Below, piece by piece: positions 7,299-14,864 of a DNA stretch of 46,007 bases. Source of the DNA: Streptosporangium violaceochromogenes (GTDB lineage Bacteria; Actinomycetota; Actinomycetes; Streptosporangiales; Streptosporangiaceae). The stretch is taken from the NCBI RefSeq assembly GCF_014654615.1, contig NZ_BNBB01000039.1, positions 1 through 46,007 on the forward strand, written 5' to 3'. The notes beneath the pieces are model-generated. The model was given only the letters and a program-made list of their open reading frames with translations. It was not told where the DNA came from and ran no database searches. How positions within the stretch are numbered: the first letter of the stretch is position 1; the number at the start of each line of letters is the position of its first letter. Position numbers and translations under genes: made by a program.

Positions 7299-8756
7299 GT
7301 GACCGGTATGCGCGGGCTCAACCTGATCGGGGGGCGGTGGGTGCCGGCGCTGTCGGAGGCCGTCTTCCGGCGCCACAACCCGGCCGACGAGGACGACCTG
7401 GTCGGGGAGTTCCCCGAGTCGTCGGCCGCCGACGTCGAGGCCGCGGTGTCCGCTGTGGCCGAGGGCGCCGCCGAGTGGGCGCGCACCCCCGCCGACCGGC
7501 GGGCCGAGGTCCTGTGGAAGGCCGCCGGCCTCCTGGAGGAACGGCGGGCCGAGCTGACCGCCGAGCTGGTGCGCGAGGAGGGCAAGACCCTGGCCGAGGC
7601 CTCGGTGGAGACCACGCGGACCCCGCTCAACCTGCGCTTCCACGCCGGCGAGGCGCAGCGGATCTCGGGGTCCTCCTACCCGGCCGACGACGGCGGGCTG
7701 GTCTACACCTGGCGCGAGCCGGTGGGGGTGGTCGGCGCGATCACCCCGTGGAACTTCCCGCTCAACATCCCCTCCCGCAAGATCGGGCCCGCGCTCGCGG
7801 CCGGGAACGGCGTGGTGTTCAAGCCCTCGCCCGTCACCCCGCTCATGGCGCAGCGCCTGGTCGAGGCGCTGCTCGCGGCGGGCCTGCCGCCCCGCACGAT
7901 CGCCCTGGTGCACGGCGGCGCCGAGGCCGGGGCGGCGGTGGCGGCCGATCCGCGCGTGGCCGCGGTGACCTTCACCGGTTCCACGGCCGCGGGGAGGGCG
8001 GTGCACGCCCTGGTCGGGCCGTCGCGGCGGGCGCAACTGGAGATGGGCGGCAAGAACCCCGTGGTGGTGCTGGAGGACGCCGATCTCGAACGCGCGGCCC
8101 GGATCATCGTCAAGGGGGCCTTCGGCCTGAGCGGGCAGGCCTGCACCGGCACCAGCCGGGTCATCGCCCTGGCTCCGGTGTACGACCGGCTCCTCGCGCG
8201 CGTGGTCGAGCTGACCGAGGCGCTGAGCGTCGGGGACGGCATGCGCAGGGGTGTCGACATGGGGCCGCTGGCCGCCGGATTCCAGCTCCGCAAGGTGCTC
8301 GACTACGTGCGGATCGGGCGGGAGGAGGGCGCGGAGCTGCTGACCGGAGGAGAGCGCCTGACCGGCGGGGGCCGGCGGCGGGGGCTCTTCGTCGCCCCGG
8401 CGGTCTTCGGCGGGCTCCGGCCACAGGCGCGGCTCGCCCGCGAGGAGGTGTTCGGGCCGGTGCTCGGCTTCCTGCGCGCGGGGGACTTCGAGGAGGCGCT
8501 GGCCCTGGCCGCCGACACCGAGTACGGCCTGGCCTCGGGCATCGTCACACGCGACCTGGGCAGGGCGCTGGCCTTCGCCCGGCGCAGCCCGTCCGGCCTG
8601 GTGAAGGTCAACCAGCCGACCACCGGGATGGCGATGAACGTCCCGTTCGGCGGGCTCGGGGAGTCGAGCACCCAGACGTTCAAGGAGCAGGCCGGGCCGA
8701 CGATGATGCTTTTCTATCTTCAGGAGAAGAGCGTTTATCTGTCCCCGCTCGACTGA
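7299..8756 (+). CDS. NAD(P)-dependent aldehyde dehydrogenase
   Basis: A 485-residue enzyme that oxidises an aldehyde to the carboxylate with NAD(P). Catalytic residues are all present: Asn152 in TPWNFPLN, Glu248 in LEMGGKNP, and the nucleophile Cys282 in SGQACTGTSR. Cofactor-site motifs FTGSTAAGRAV and EEVFGPVLGF are also clear. Length matches the family. The GTG at 7299 follows GGAGGAAC, the best ribosome site in the gap, and an upstream extension is not needed. It lies 76 bases after the GGT-like gene, so the two are probably co-transcribed. The resemblance is to semialdehyde/2,5-dioxovalerate-type members, but the substrate is not determined by sequence. In context it would oxidise an aldehyde released during breakdown of an amine or amino-acid conjugate. 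Confidence 0.92.
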   Translation: MTGMRGLNLIGGRWVPALSEAVFRRHNPADEDDLVGEFPESSAADVEAAVSAVAEGAAEWARTPADRRAEVLWKAAGLLEERRAELTAELVREEGKTLAEASVETTRTPLNLRFHAGEAQRISGSSYPADDGGLVYTWREPVGVVGAITPWNFPLNIPSRKIGPALAAGNGVVFKPSPVTPLMAQRLVEALLAAGLPPRTIALVHGGAEAGAAVAADPRVAAVTFTGSTAAGRAVHALVGPSRRAQLEMGGKNPVVVLEDADLERAARIIVKGAFGLSGQACTGTSRVIALAPVYDRLLARVVELTEALSVGDGMRRGVDMGPLAAGFQLRKVLDYVRIGREEGAELLTGGERLTGGGRRRGLFVAPAVFGGLRPQARLAREEVFGPVLGFLRAGDFEEALALAADTEYGLASGIVTRDLGRALAFARRSPSGLVKVNQPTTGMAMNVPFGGLGESSTQTFKEQAGPTMMLFYLQEKSVYLSPLD

Positions 8757-8776
8757 CCCCTTCGGGGCCGGCACCA

Positions 8777-8789
8777 GTGCAGTCTGCAC
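8777..8789. promoter_or_regulatory. GTGCAG-T-CTGCAC palindrome upstream of the HDO operon
   Basis: A perfect 13-base dyad lies in the 120-base gap between the aldehyde dehydrogenase stop and the di-iron oxidase start. The same six-base halves occur in the permease/GGT intergenic region (5385-5390 and 5410-5415). It is a candidate operator for the PucR regulator encoded at the far end of the cluster. A TAGCCT (8845-8850) further down could serve as -10. Binding is inferred. Confidence 0.4.
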
Positions 8790-8876
8790 ACCGAACCATT
8801 CCGGTCCTGTGCCGGATGGCCGTACGAAAAAAGAGCGGCGATTCCTAGCCTGGAATCAGTCGAAGGGAGACGGGAA

Positions 8877-9590
8877 ATGCAGGAACTGCTGTCGCGCGAC
8901 GATTTCCGCCGGGCTCTGGAGGATTCGATCAAGGGTCGCCAGGCGAAGGACGCGCCGTTCAGCCGGGCGTGGGTGGAGGGCCGCCTCACGCGCGAGCACT
9001 TCGCCCGCTGGGCGGAGAACCACTACCACTACGTCGGGCCGTTCGCCGACTACCTGGCCTACGTCTACGCGGCCACCCCCGACCACCTCACCGGGGCCAA
9101 GGACTTCCTGCTGCAGAACATGTACGAGGAGGAACTGGCCGACATCCGCCACACCGACCTGCTCGTCCGGTTCGCCGAGGCGTGCGGGACGACCCGCGAG
9201 CGCATCGAGGACCCGGCGAACATGAACCCGGTCACCCGCGGGCTGCAGTCGTGGTGCTACGCCGTGTCCATGCGTGAGCACTTCGTGGTGGCCACCGCGG
9301 CGCTGGTGGTCGGGCTGGAGTCACAGGTACCGAGCATCTACCGTCGGCAGATCGTCCCGCTGCGGGAGGTCTACGGGTTCAGCGAGGACGAGATCGAGTT
9401 CTTCGACCTCCACATCACCTCGGACGAGGTGCACGGCGAGCGGGGCTACCAGATCGTCCTCGACCACGCCGACACCCCCGAACTGCAGCGGCGTTGCCTG
9501 CAGATGTGCCGCTGGGGCGCGGAGATGCGGTTCTCCTACACCGACGCCCTCTACAACTACTACGTCAAGCCGGACCTCGTCGCGGCGTGA
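8877..9590 (+). CDS. Heme-oxygenase-like di-iron oxidase (HDO; PqqC/TenA/CADD fold)
   Basis: A 237-residue all-helical protein of the PqqC/TenA fold. It would often be labelled PqqC-like or TenA, but it carries the full six-ligand pattern of the non-heme iron HDO oxidases: Glu85 and His92 (EELADIRH, seven apart), Glu148 (GLESQVP), then His179, Asp183 and His186 (HITSDEVH). By memory this spacing matches CADD of Chlamydia (Glu81, His88, Glu142, His174, Asp178, His181). True PqqC and TenA lack this metal set. CADD's self-sacrificed Tyr27 appears to be Ser29 here (APFSRAW), arguing against the same reaction. The ATG at 8877 follows AAGGGAGACGGGAA. The stop overlaps the Rieske gene's ATG (TGATG), so an O2-dependent oxidation fed by the next proteins is likely. 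The substrate is unknown. Confidence 0.85.
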   Translation: MQELLSRDDFRRALEDSIKGRQAKDAPFSRAWVEGRLTREHFARWAENHYHYVGPFADYLAYVYAATPDHLTGAKDFLLQNMYEEELADIRHTDLLVRFAEACGTTRERIEDPANMNPVTRGLQSWCYAVSMREHFVVATAALVVGLESQVPSIYRRQIVPLREVYGFSEDEIEFFDLHITSDEVHGERGYQIVLDHADTPELQRRCLQMCRWGAEMRFSYTDALYNYYVKPDLVAA

Positions 9591-9931
9591 TGGAACCGGA
9601 CGAGTGGGTCGAGGTGACCTCCCTGCGGGACCTTGAGCGGCGGCGGCGCAGGCTGGTCGTCGTGGGCGGCGAGCAGATCGGCCTGTTCCTGGTGGGCGGG
9701 ACCGTCTACGCCCTGCGCGACGTGTGCGTGCACAAGGGGCGCTCGCTCGCCAAGGGCACGATCCTGCACGGCAGGGTGATCTGCCCGGGACACCAGTGGG
9801 CCTTCGACCCGGCCTCCGGGCGGCCCGACGGGCAGGAGGGATGCCAGCCCACCTACCGGGTCCGGGTCGAGGACGGCGCGGTCTACGTGGATCCGCGCCC
9901 CCGGCTGCCGGTGGGGGAGGGGAACCGGTGA
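9590..9931 (+). CDS. Rieske [2Fe-2S] ferredoxin (NirD/BphF-like)
   Basis: A 113-residue soluble Rieske protein for single-electron transfer. The cluster ligands are Cys46-x-His48 in DVCVHKGRSL and Cys65-x2-His68 in VICPGHQWAF, embedded in the usual beta-sandwich with VRVEDGAVYVDP at the end. It lacks the extra cysteine pair of bc1-type Rieske proteins, so it belongs to the low-potential dioxygenase-ferredoxin class. The ATG at 9590 shares a base with the stop of the HDO gene, and its own TGA overlaps the GTG of the reductase gene, giving strict translational coupling on both sides. The natural reading is that it carries electrons from the reductase to the HDO. A stand-alone Rieske oxygenase alpha subunit is not present nearby. 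Confidence 0.92.
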   Translation: MEPDEWVEVTSLRDLERRRRRLVVVGGEQIGLFLVGGTVYALRDVCVHKGRSLAKGTILHGRVICPGHQWAFDPASGRPDGQEGCQPTYRVRVEDGAVYVDPRPRLPVGEGNR

Positions 9932-11136
9932 TCGGATCGGTCATCGTGGTGGGCGCGGGCCAGACGGCCGCGGTCGCCGCGCGCACGCTGCGCCGGCTCG
10001 GATTCGACGGTGAGGTGCTCCTCGTCGGCGAGGAGCACCTGCCGCCCTACCAGCGGCCTCCGCTGTCGAAGGACTACCTCGCGGGCGAGGAGAGCGCCGA
10101 GGCCTTGGGCCTGCTGAGTGAGGAATGGTGCGCCGGCAACGGTGTCGGGCTCCGTCTCGGCACCCGGGTGGTGGCCGTGCGGGGCCCGGAACGGGCGGTC
10201 GAGCTGGCCGGCGGGGAGGTTCTGCGCGCCGACGCGCTGCTGATCGCCACCGGCGGCCGGCCCCGCCGCCTGCCCGGGGTCGAGGGCGAGCGGGTCAGGT
10301 ATCTGCGGACCCTGGCCGACGCCGACCGGCTCCGCGCCGACCTGCGGCCCGGAACCCGGGTGATCGTCGTCGGCGCCGGGTTCGTCGGATCGGAGGTGGC
10401 CTCCACCGCGCGGGCGCTGGGCGCGGAGGTGACCGTGATCGAACGGGCCGCCCTTCCGCTCGCCCACGTCCTCGGCGAGCGGATGGGCGAGGTGTGCGCG
10501 GCGTTGCAGCGTGCCGCGGGCGTCGACCTGCGCACCGGCGAGACCGTGCGGGAGTACACCGAGACCGGCCGGGGCGCCGCCGTGCTGACCGGGTCGGGCC
10601 GGGTCGTCGAGGGCGACGTGGTCGTGGTGGGCGTCGGCATGGTGCCGAACGTCGAGCCGCTCGCCGGCTCCGGGGTCGAACTGGACGACGGCGTCGTGGT
10701 CGACGAGTACTGCCGCACCCGCGTCGAGGGCGTCTACGCCGCCGGGGACGTGGCCCGCCACTACCACCCGCTCACCGGCCGGCGGGTCAGGGTCGAGCAC
10801 TTCGACCACGCCAGCGGCCACGGCATGGCGGCGGCGAAGAACATCCTCGGGCGGCGCGCGCCGTACACCGCGCCGCACTGGTTCTGGTCCGACCAGTTCG
10901 ACCGCGCCCTGCAGTACGCCGGGCACGCGGAGGAGTGGGACGAGATCGTCGTGCGCGGCCGGACCGACGAGTTCGACTTCGTCGCCTTCTACCTGTGCGG
11001 GGGCGTGCTGCGGGCCGCCTTCGGGATGGACCGGGGCGGTGAGATCGCGGTGGCCCGGCAGCTCATCGCCTCCCGAGCCCGGCCCGATCCCGCGGCGCTC
11101 CGCGACGAGGACACCGATCTGACCGATCTTTTGTGA
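9928..11136 (+). CDS. FAD-dependent ferredoxin reductase (BphA4/rubredoxin-reductase class)
   Basis: A 402-residue flavoprotein that moves electrons from NAD(P)H to a ferredoxin. The FAD Rossmann loop is VIVVGAGQTAA near residue 6, followed by PYQRPPLSKDYL, the hallmark of BphA4-type reductases. The NAD(P) loop VIVVGAGFVGSEVA lies at residues about 146-160, the FAD ribityl motif GVYAAGDVA near 270, and the C-terminal reductase domain includes HWFWSDQFDRALQYAGHA. The GTG at 9928 overlaps the previous stop (GTGA). Ten bases separate it from the second Rieske gene. It supplies reducing power to one or both Rieske proteins encoded beside it. Confidence 0.92.
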   Translation: MIGSVIVVGAGQTAAVAARTLRRLGFDGEVLLVGEEHLPPYQRPPLSKDYLAGEESAEALGLLSEEWCAGNGVGLRLGTRVVAVRGPERAVELAGGEVLRADALLIATGGRPRRLPGVEGERVRYLRTLADADRLRADLRPGTRVIVVGAGFVGSEVASTARALGAEVTVIERAALPLAHVLGERMGEVCAALQRAAGVDLRTGETVREYTETGRGAAVLTGSGRVVEGDVVVVGVGMVPNVEPLAGSGVELDDGVVVDEYCRTRVEGVYAAGDVARHYHPLTGRRVRVEHFDHASGHGMAAAKNILGRRAPYTAPHWFWSDQFDRALQYAGHAEEWDEIVVRGRTDEFDFVAFYLCGGVLRAAFGMDRGGEIAVARQLIASRARPDPAALRDEDTDLTDLL

Positions 11137-11146
11137 GGAGAGACCG

Positions 11147-11509
11147 ATGGACTACCAGCGTGTGGCCAGGTCGGGCCAGGTGCCCGAGGGGGTCGTGCGA
11201 CGGTTCTTCGTGGGGGAGGCCGAGATCGCGGTGGCCCGCTGGGCCGGCCGGATCTACGCCATGTCGAACTACTGCACCCACCTCGACTGCCTGCTGTCGT
11301 CCGGCCACGCCACCGAGGACGGCCTGCTGTGCTCCTGCCACGGCAGCGTCTTCGACTACGAGTCGGGGGAGCCGATCACGCCGCCGGCGACCAAGCCGAT
11401 CCGGGTGTATCCGGCCAAGGAGGAGGAGGGCGAGATCTTCGTACGGCTGCCGCCCGACGCGGTGTCCGCCGACGGCCCGCGCAGGCGGCACCTGGGGGTG
11501 ACGGGCTGA
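11147..11509 (+). CDS. Second Rieske [2Fe-2S] protein, disulfide (bc1-like) type
   Basis: A 120-residue Rieske protein distinct from the first. Ligands are Cys43-x-His45 (CTHLDC) and Cys62-x2-His65 (CSCHGS). Two further cysteines, Cys48 and Cys64, sit exactly where bc1/b6f and arsenite-oxidase Rieske proteins have their stabilising disulfide, which usually goes with a higher redox potential. No signal peptide or transmembrane anchor is present, so it is a soluble cytoplasmic carrier. The ATG at 11147 follows GAGGAGAG. It lies ten bases after the reductase gene, and its stop runs into the MFS reading frame. Having two Rieske classes with one reductase in one operon is unusual and suggests two acceptors or a two-step relay. 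Confidence 0.9.
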   Translation: MDYQRVARSGQVPEGVVRRFFVGEAEIAVARWAGRIYAMSNYCTHLDCLLSSGHATEDGLLCSCHGSVFDYESGEPITPPATKPIRVYPAKEEEGEIFVRLPPDAVSADGPRRRHLGVTG

Positions 11510-11544
11510 GTTCCGCGGCGCGCGGGGGAGCGTGGGCGGCGCTC

Positions 11545-12984
11545 GTGCCGCTCCTGCTCGCCACCTTCACCGGCACGGTGGCCAACAACGTCGTCAACGT
11601 GCCGATGCCCCTCATCCTGGCCGACCTGGACGTCCCGTTGTCGGCGGGGTCACTGGTGGTCACGGGGTTCACGCTGACGTTCGCGGTGCTCATGCCGGTG
11701 TCGGGGTGGATGGGAGACCGCTTCGGGCACCGGCGGCTGTTCTGCGCGGCCCTGGTGCTGCTCGCGCTGGGCTCGGTGGGGGCCGCGCTCGCGCCCGGCC
11801 TGGGCGTCCTGGTCGCCTGCCGGGCGCTCCAGGGGGTGGCGACCGCGGCGATCCTGCCCGTGGCCATGGCGCTGATCAGGGTGCTGTTCGACGGGCCCGG
11901 CCGGGCCAGGGCGCTGGGCGCCTGGGCTGCGGTCAACGGGCTGGGGCAGGCCGCCGGCCCGGCGCTCGGGGGCGCGCTCACCGCCTGGTCCGGCTGGCGT
12001 TCGGTCTTCCTGCCGGTCCTGCCGACGACGGTGCTCGGGCTCGCCCTGGGGATGTGGCTCCTGCCCAGGGGGCGGCCGGTCGCCATCCCGCTCGACGGGG
12101 TGGGGGCGGCCCTGCTCACCCTGGCCGCCGCGCTCGGCCTGTCGTCGGCGGCGGCCGTCGCGCCCCTCGGAGTGTCCTCGCCCGTCGTCTGGGCGGGCGC
12201 GGCCGGCGGGGTGCTCGCCGGCGTGGCCTACGTCCTCGCCGGGCGCCGCCGGGCCACGGCGTTCCTGCCGCCCCGCCTGCTGCTGGAGGTGCGCTACCTG
12301 CGGTCCTGCCTTGCCGTACTGGCCCAGATGTTCTGCCTGGGGGCGACGCTGCTCGCGGTCCCGCTCGCCCTGATCGGCCGGGCGGGCGTCACGCCGCTGG
12401 TCGCCGGGGCCATGATGCTCTGCGTTCCGGCGGCCATGACGGTGCTCGCGCCGGTGGCGGGGCTGGCCGCCGAGCGCCTGGGCCCCCGGCCCGCCCTGCG
12501 CTCCGGCCTGGTGCTCCTGCTGGTGGGGCAGCTTCTCACCGGCGCCGTCCTGGCCGCCCGCCCGGCCGCGGACCTCCGGCTGGGCGCCGCCCTGGTGGTC
12601 GTCGGGGCGGGGGTGGCGTTCGTGCAGACGCCGGCGGCGATCGGCGCCACCCGGTCCCGCGCGGGGACGCGGGGGGCGGGGCTCGGCCTGTTCAACCTGC
12701 TGAGGTTCGGCGGCTCGGCGCTGGGCGCCGCGTGGGTCGCCGCCGTCCTCGACCGCGGGCCCGCCTTCGGCCCGGCCTTCGTGGTCTGCGCGGCCGTGGC
12801 GGGCGCCGGCCTGCTCGGCTCCTTCGCCGGGCGGGACCCCTCAGGTCACGAGGACGTCGTCGGCGGGCGGGGACAGCTCGTCGGAGAGGGCGCCGGTGAC
12901 GGCGGCGAGGGTGTCGATGTGGTGGGCGAGCCAGACCATGAACTGGGTGTCGGCCGACCGGATGTCCATGCGCAGCGCCCGTGA
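11545..12984 (+). CDS. MFS transporter (DHA2/drug:H+ antiporter-like)
   Basis: A 479-residue, probably 12-14-span major facilitator. Signature MFS motif A reads GWMGDRFGHRRLF after the second span, and PAMGG-type motif C appears as GQAAGPALGGAL. TM1 begins LLLATFTGTVANNVVNVPM, as in DHA2 exporters. The start is uncertain: GTG 11545 keeps TM1 intact but is 14 bases from GGGGAG, and a CTG at 11506 overlapping the Rieske stop is also possible. The membrane domain ends near position 12840 (GSFAGRD). The last 47 residues are a polar, Gly/Asp-rich run that overlaps the convergent PucR gene by 144 bases, suggesting loss of an ancestral stop. It probably moves the substrate or product of the operon across the membrane. 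Confidence 0.85.
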   Translation: MPLLLATFTGTVANNVVNVPMPLILADLDVPLSAGSLVVTGFTLTFAVLMPVSGWMGDRFGHRRLFCAALVLLALGSVGAALAPGLGVLVACRALQGVATAAILPVAMALIRVLFDGPGRARALGAWAAVNGLGQAAGPALGGALTAWSGWRSVFLPVLPTTVLGLALGMWLLPRGRPVAIPLDGVGAALLTLAAALGLSSAAAVAPLGVSSPVVWAGAAGGVLAGVAYVLAGRRRATAFLPPRLLLEVRYLRSCLAVLAQMFCLGATLLAVPLALIGRAGVTPLVAGAMMLCVPAAMTVLAPVAGLAAERLGPRPALRSGLVLLLVGQLLTGAVLAARPAADLRLGAALVVVGAGVAFVQTPAAIGATRSRAGTRGAGLGLFNLLRFGGSALGAAWVAAVLDRGPAFGPAFVVCAAVAGAGLLGSFAGRDPSGHEDVVGGRGQLVGEGAGDGGEGVDVVGEPDHELGVGRPDVHAQRP

Positions 12985-14643
12985 GGCGCGGTCGAGCTTG
13001 TACAGCATGGTGTTGCGGTGCAGCTTCAGCGTGCGGGCCGCGGCGTTCAGGTTGCCCGCCGACTTGATGTAGGCGATGACCACCTGCTCCAGGTCCCCGG
13101 TCTGGCTGTGCACCCGCCGCAGCGACTCCAGGATCTCCCGGGCGAAGACCCGGCCCTCGGGGCTGGCGGCGACCTCCTTCAGGGCGGCGTAGATGCGCAG
13201 GTCGTCGTAGCCGCACACGGGTGAGGCGCCGGTGTGCCGCGCCAGGCCCATCGCCACCCGCGCCTCGTAGTAGCTCGCCGACACCCCGGCGGCCCCCGGG
13301 CCGGGGCGCCCCGAGGTGACCCGCAGGTCGTCCCCCAGGTGGGGGCGGAGGGCCCGGTGGAGCTGCCGGGCGAACCGGGCGACCGCCTGGTGCTCGGCCA
13401 GGGGGTCGGACGGCGTGTCGCCGCCGTCGGACACCTGGCGGATCACCACGATGAAGGTGCCGACGGCGGCGGCCATGGTCCACCGGTCGCCCGACGGCTC
13501 GGCGGCCTGGGCGAGCCGTGTCACGGCCGCCGCCCGCCGCTGGTCGCGGCGCCCGGCCGGCAGCAGCGCCCCCGCGGTGGCGGCGAACACGGCGAAGCGC
13601 CCCGTGATGTCGAAGCCGTGGTGGCGCGCCCGCGCCTCCAGCTCGTGCGGGTCGGCGAAGCGCCCGTGCACGAGCGCCTCCACGAAGTCGCCCCGGGCGC
13701 GTTCCTCGGCGGCCCGGACCGACCGCTGGCGCAGCATCTCCGAGCCGGTCAGCGTCGCGCCGTGCTCGGCGATGACGCGGTGCTGGGCGAGGTCGTGCTC
13801 GTCCGGCGGCCAGAGCGCCTCGGTCAGCACCAGCCTGCCGTACAGCTCGCCTCCCACGACGATGGGGGCGATCAGGACGTGGGTGAAGCGCGGAGGGTCG
13901 TCGTGCCGCAGGTCCAGCTCGATGAGGCCGGCGGAGGTTCCCCGGCGGTCGCGCAGTTCGGGGAGCCGTTCGGCCAGCAGCGCGCCGATCTCCTCGGGGC
14001 CGGTGCCGGCCGCGTCGAACCCGGCGCCGGCCAGTGTCTCCCCGTCGGCGTCCATCACCATCACCGGGCAGTGGGCGAGGCCGGCGATGGCGCGCACCAT
14101 CGCGGGGATGCCGGACCCGTGGGCGAGGACCTCCGCCAGGGCGCGGTGCACCCGGGTGCTGTACTCCAGGACGTGGGTGGTCTGGGCGAGGGCCTTCTGC
14201 CCCACGAGCCGGCTCACCGCCCGGTAGTCGGCGTCGGCGCGCAGGACGAGCAGCGGGATCCCCGCCTCGTCTGCGGCCCGCGCGGCGGCGGTCAGGCCGG
14301 GGGCGGCCGGGTCCGGGACGGAGCCGTCCGGCGGGGGCCAGGCCAGCAGCGCCGCCGCGCCGCGCCTGGCGAGCTCCGCCACCAGGTCGCCCGCGTCCTC
14401 CCTCGTCAGGATGGTGGTCGGCAGGTGTACGGCGACGCCGGAGAGGTCGCACACGAGCGTGTCGTCGCCGGGGACGACGGGGTGGCGCAGCTCCGACAGG
14501 GGCAGGCACCAGGAGGCGGTCCGGCCCAGCCCCGCCTCTCCGCCGATCATCCGCCCGCGGAGCAGGGGCTCGGCCGTGAGCGTCCTGATCGAGACGTGTC
14601 CGTCGCTGTCGATACCGTTGATCATTTGATGCGGATGTGCCAT
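12841..14643 (-). CDS. PucR/CdaR-family transcriptional regulator
   Basis: A 600-residue regulator of the PucR class, which usually senses nitrogen or sugar-acid metabolites. The N-terminal PucR domain spans residues about 15-130 (VSIRTLTAEPLLRGRMIGGEAGLGR), followed by a GAF-like and CdaR GGDEF-like middle, and a C-terminal HTH_30 near residues 530-580 (LEQVVIAYIKSAGNLNAAART, then LKLHRNTMLYKLDRAS). The ATG at 14643 fits the domain start; MINGIDS at 14625 is an alternative and both have weak ribosome sites. The gene converges on the HDO operon and diverges from the HbpS/DUF1275 pair, so either could be its regulon. The 3' end overlaps the MFS reading frame by 144 bases. Confidence 0.9.
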   Translation of the reverse strand: MAHPHQMINGIDSDGHVSIRTLTAEPLLRGRMIGGEAGLGRTASWCLPLSELRHPVVPGDDTLVCDLSGVAVHLPTTILTREDAGDLVAELARRGAAALLAWPPPDGSVPDPAAPGLTAAARAADEAGIPLLVLRADADYRAVSRLVGQKALAQTTHVLEYSTRVHRALAEVLAHGSGIPAMVRAIAGLAHCPVMVMDADGETLAGAGFDAAGTGPEEIGALLAERLPELRDRRGTSAGLIELDLRHDDPPRFTHVLIAPIVVGGELYGRLVLTEALWPPDEHDLAQHRVIAEHGATLTGSEMLRQRSVRAAEERARGDFVEALVHGRFADPHELEARARHHGFDITGRFAVFAATAGALLPAGRRDQRRAAAVTRLAQAAEPSGDRWTMAAAVGTFIVVIRQVSDGGDTPSDPLAEHQAVARFARQLHRALRPHLGDDLRVTSGRPGPGAAGVSASYYEARVAMGLARHTGASPVCGYDDLRIYAALKEVAASPEGRVFAREILESLRRVHSQTGDLEQVVIAYIKSAGNLNAAARTLKLHRNTMLYKLDRASRALRMDIRSADTQFMVWLAHHIDTLAAVTGALSDELSPPADDVLVT

Positions 14644-14864
14644 GTGCCCAAATCCTGTCCCGCTGGTTCGGCAGATTGTACGTTGCCTGGGGTCAGGCTC
14701 CCTCTGAGACTGACGGGGTGTGGTCGGTGCCGTCCCGGCGGGAGGAGCTCTTTTCAGTCTGGGTTTCCGTCGCCAATTGAGCAATAGCCTTTTCCCCGAT
14801 GGAGGTCGTTGCCTTTGGTGTGCGCTTTTTTGATGCTTTTTTCTGATAAATGACGGAGGAAACA

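Noticed and set aside
5429..7630. Leftward 733-codon open frame opposite the GGT and ALDH genes
   Set aside because: Low-complexity shadow; both rightward frames carry full catalytic motifs.
8757..8771. CCCCTTCGGGG after the aldehyde dehydrogenase stop as a terminator
   Set aside because: The stem is only four pairs; too weak to claim as a terminator.
8877..9590. Calling this gene pqqC (PQQ biosynthesis) or tenA (thiamine salvage)
   Set aside because: No other pqq or thi genes are near, and the six-residue di-iron ligand set is the HDO pattern, which PqqC and TenA lack.
12692..14509. Leftward 605-codon frame overlapping the PucR gene
   Set aside because: Arg/Pro-rich out-of-frame reading of PucR; no HTH or other domain.
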